Part shown: one piece after another, positions 39,956 to 42,347 of the stretch
Position numbering within the stretch: the stretch's first letter is position 1
Layout of the letters: each line of letters opens with the position of its first letter
NCBI GenBank assembly: GCA_028288745.1
Contig: JAQGHX010000190.1
Coordinates: 1 to 42,347, forward strand
Length of the DNA: 42,347 bases
Source: Roseomonas sp.
GTDB lineage: Bacteria; Pseudomonadota; Alphaproteobacteria; Acetobacterales; Acetobacteraceae
Reading direction: 5' to 3'
Translations under genes and position numbers: made by a program
The notes under the pieces: model-generated
The model's input: the letters and a program-made list of their open reading frames with translations, nothing else
Databases searched by the model: none
Told to the model about the DNA's origin: nothing

Positions 39956-41134
39956 ATGGCGGAGACGCTGGCGGACGTGGTGCGGCAGGCCCTGGCCGGG
40001 ATTCGCGACCCCGAAACCGGAAAAGACGTGGTGTCCAGTGGCATGTTGCAAGGGCTCTCGGCGCGGGACGGGCTGGTGCAATTCGCGCTCGCCGTGCCAC
40101 GGGAACGCGCCCGCGCCCTGGAACCGCTCCGCGCGGCGGCCGAGCGGGCGGCGGCGGCGGTGCCCGGCGTGCTCTCGGCCACCTGCGTCCTGACGGCGCA
40201 TCGCGACATCGCGGTGGCCCCGCCCACCGGCCAGGCGCATGACCATGCCGGCCACGGCCACGGCCACGCCCCGAACCCCGCCGGCCCGGCCCCCGGCAGC
40301 GCCCGCGCCACCCGCCCGCCCGCCGGCCAGGGGGTGATGCTGCTGCCGGACGTGCGCGCCATCGTCGCCATCGCCTCGGGCAAGGGGGGGGTCGGCAAGT
40401 CCACCACCGCCGTCAACCTGGCGGTCTCGCTGGCCGCCGCCGGGCTGAAGGTCGGGCTGCTGGACGCCGATATCTATGGCCCCTCCCTGCCCCAGATGCT
40501 CGGTACACGGGAGAAGCCGCGCGCCACCGGCGGCCGGATCATCCCTGTCTCCCGCTGGGGCCTGAAGGCCATGTCCATCGGCTTCCTGGTCGAGGAGGAG
40601 ACGCCGATGGTCTGGCGCGGCCCCATGGTGATGGGCGCGCTGGAACAGATGCTGGGCCAGGTGGAATGGGGGCCGCTGGATATCATGATCGTCGACATGC
40701 CCCCCGGCACCGGCGATGCCCAGTTGACCATGAGCCAGCGGGTGCCGCTGGCCGGCGCCGTCATTGTCTCCACGCCCCAGGACGTGGCGCTGATCGACGC
40801 CCGGCGCGGCGTGCGGATGTTCGAGAAGGTCAATGTCCCGGTGCTGGGACTGATCGAGAACATGTCCTATTTCTGCTGCCCCAACTGCAACCACCGCTCC
40901 GAAATTTTCGGCCATGGCGGCGCGCGGGCGGAGGCGGAGCGGATGAAGGTGGAATTCCTGGGCGAATTGCCGCTGAAGCTCGCCATCCGGGAACTGGCCG
41001 ATGCCGGCACCCCCATCGCGATCGCCCGGCCAGAGAGCGACGAGGCGAAAGCCTACCATGCCATCGCCGCACGGCTGCGTTCCAAGGTGCTGGAGGGTGC
41101 GGCCACCGTCGCGCCCCGTTTCGTGGTGGAGTAA
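39956..41134 (+). CDS. apbC: Mrp/NBP35-family P-loop ATPase, Fe-S cluster carrier
   Basis: VRAIVAIASGKGGVGKSTTAVNLAVSLAAAGLKVGLLDADIYGPSLPQMLG; ENMSYFCCPNCNHRSEIFGHGG; N-terminal MIP18-like domain. Confidence 0.97.
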   Translation: MAETLADVVRQALAGIRDPETGKDVVSSGMLQGLSARDGLVQFALAVPRERARALEPLRAAAERAAAAVPGVLSATCVLTAHRDIAVAPPTGQAHDHAGHGHGHAPNPAGPAPGSARATRPPAGQGVMLLPDVRAIVAIASGKGGVGKSTTAVNLAVSLAAAGLKVGLLDADIYGPSLPQMLGTREKPRATGGRIIPVSRWGLKAMSIGFLVEEETPMVWRGPMVMGALEQMLGQVEWGPLDIMIVDMPPGTGDAQLTMSQRVPLAGAVIVSTPQDVALIDARRGVRMFEKVNVPVLGLIENMSYFCCPNCNHRSEIFGHGGARAEAERMKVEFLGELPLKLAIRELADAGTPIAIARPESDEAKAYHAIAARLRSKVLEGAATVAPRFVVE

Positions 41135-41139
41135 CGCGC

Positions 41140-41853
41140 ATGTCTGAAAGCGGCCTTCAGGTCGGGTTCATCCTGTTCCCTGATCTCATGCACCTGGATT
41201 TCGCCGGGCCCTGGGACGTGCTGGCCAACCTGCCGGGGGCCACCCTGCATGCCGTGGCGCGCGACCTCTCGCCGGTCCGCAGCAGCAGCGGGCTGTCGGT
41301 GGTGCCGGGCGTGACTTTCGCCGATTGCCCGCAACTGGACCTGATCTGCGTCCCCGGTGGCCCCGGCCACCTGCGCGCCATGGAGGACCCGGCGCTGCTG
41401 GACTTCCTGCGGCGGCAGGAGCCCGGTTGCCGCTTCGTCACCGCCGTCTGCACCGGCGCGCTGGTGCTGGCGGCGGCGGGGCTGCTGACAGGTTACGAGG
41501 CTACCACCCACTGGAACTCGCATGACCGGCTGGCCCGCTTCGGCGCCATCCCGAAGCATGGGCGCGTGGTGGTGGACCGCAACCGCATAACCGGCGGCGG
41601 CGTCACCGCCGGCATCGATTTCGGCCTGACCATGCTGGCCGCCCTCCAGGGCGAGGCGCTGGCCCGGCGGGTGCAGCTTGGCATCGAATACGCGCCCGAG
41701 CCGCCCTTCCCCGGTGCCGGCAGCCCCGAGGGCGCGGACGAGGCGACGCTGGAGGCGGTGCGCGAGAAGACCGCCCCCTACCGTGCCGCCATGGCCGAGG
41801 TCGATGCCCGCGCGGCCGCCCGGCTGGATCAGCCTTCCGCCGCCACCTCGTAA
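41140..41853 (+). CDS. DJ-1/PfpI family protein (isonitrile hydratase-like)
   Basis: VGFILFPDLMHLDFAGPWDVLANLPG; FVTAVCTGALVLAAAGLLTGYEATTHWNSHDRLARFGA; RITGGGVTAGIDFGLTMLA. Confidence 0.93.
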   Translation: MSESGLQVGFILFPDLMHLDFAGPWDVLANLPGATLHAVARDLSPVRSSSGLSVVPGVTFADCPQLDLICVPGGPGHLRAMEDPALLDFLRRQEPGCRFVTAVCTGALVLAAAGLLTGYEATTHWNSHDRLARFGAIPKHGRVVVDRNRITGGGVTAGIDFGLTMLAALQGEALARRVQLGIEYAPEPPFPGAGSPEGADEATLEAVREKTAPYRAAMAEVDARAAARLDQPSAATS

Positions 41854-42125
41854 TCCGCCGCCAGGCGCAGGTCGCGCAGCGGGCGCACCCGGTCGATCGA
41901 TTCCTGATAGGTCGGGTGCGCCTTGTAGGCGGCCAGCGCGGCGGCATCGGCGAACTCGCCATAGACCACCACGTCCACCTCGTTGCCGAGCTGGTCCATC
42001 CGGCCGTTCAGCGTGACCTCCAGCCGGCCGGCATGGGGGATGGTCTTCAGGATCGAGAGTCCTTCGAGCACCGCACCGGTATCCTCGCGGTGGCGGGCGC
42101 GGAAAAAGACGATGTGGCGGATCAT
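41829..42125 (-). CDS. Dabb-family (stress-responsive alpha/beta barrel) protein
   Basis: MIRHIVFFRARHREDTGAVLEGLSILKTIPHAGRLEVTLNGRMDQLGNEVDVVVYGEFADAAALAAYKAHPTYQESIDRV. Confidence 0.9.
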   Translation of the reverse strand: MIRHIVFFRARHREDTGAVLEGLSILKTIPHAGRLEVTLNGRMDQLGNEVDVVVYGEFADAAALAAYKAHPTYQESIDRVRPLRDLRLAADYEVAAEG

Positions 42126-42157
42126 GCCATGCTCCTGTGAAAGGTCCGCGGGGCCAG

Positions 42158-42255
42158 GTCGTGACCGCTTAGGGTGGAATCACCGCAAAGCGTGAATTAC
42201 ACGAAAAAACAACATGCTGGAGCATAGTGAGCCCCTGCGGGCGGAACCTGCTCTA
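42158..42255 (-). repeat. Dispersed ~100-bp repeat, copy 4
   Basis: Reverse complement TAGAGCAGGTTCCGCCCGCAGGGGCTCACTATGCTCCAGCATGTTGTTTTTTCGTGTAATTCACGCTTTGCGGTGATTCCACCCTAAGCGGTCAC; nearly collinear with copy 2. Confidence 0.9.
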
Positions 42256-42347
42256 GGTGGCGGCCAGCAGCGCATCGGTCTCGGCGGCGCTGGGCATGGC
42301 AGCGGCGGCGCCGGCGCGCCCCACCGCGATGGCCGCGGCCGCCGAGG
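42253..42347 (-). CDS. C-terminal end of a PfkB/ribokinase-type sugar kinase (runs off window end)
   Basis: Minus strand ...AAAAIAVGRAGAAAAMPSAAETDALLAAT*, like the ribokinase C-terminus (AxAALxVxRxGAxxSMPxxxEVxxLL); stop TAG at 42253-42255. Confidence 0.6.
   Translation of the reverse strand, partial: SAAAAIAVGRAGAAAAMPSAAETDALLAAT

Overview
GC-rich alphaproteobacterial chromosomal segment. Protein style and gene order suggest Acetobacteraceae, possibly Roseomonas-like, but this is inference because there is no 16S. Conserved core blocks: mreB-mreC-mreD-PBP2-rodA (minus), leuA with an upstream leucine-rich leader ORF, miaA-ilvB-ilvN-ilvC (minus) facing serB, degP/Q-hflC-hflK (minus), mrp/apbC, and one tRNA-Lys(CTT). 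Accessory blocks: (i) a six-gene putative catabolic cluster at 0.47-6.1 kb (NtaA/DszA-type FMN monooxygenase, flavin reductase, Bug/TTT binding protein, AtuA/DUF1446, DUF4387, DapA-like lyase); (ii) an eroded 8.5-15.9 kb stretch with a diguanylate cyclase, a truncated aldolase apparently fused to a Bug-type C-terminus, FkbM-like and acyltransferase-3 genes, a DUF1800/DUF1501 pair and a possible integrase relic next to tRNA-Lys; (iii) a frameshifted ArsB-like pseudogene and a probable peptidoglycan-binding pseudogene at 25-27.7 kb. The observations most worth following are a periodic array of 16-bp mini-palindromes (about 25-31 bp spacing) in the hflK/mrp divergent intergenic region, a dispersed ~100-bp repeat family (4 copies seen, two of which overlap the TAG stop of the adjacent reading frame), a candidate leaderless leucine attenuator upstream of leuA, and the AtuA/DUF4387-centred cluster. 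All family assignments come from reading protein sequences by eye; no searches were run.
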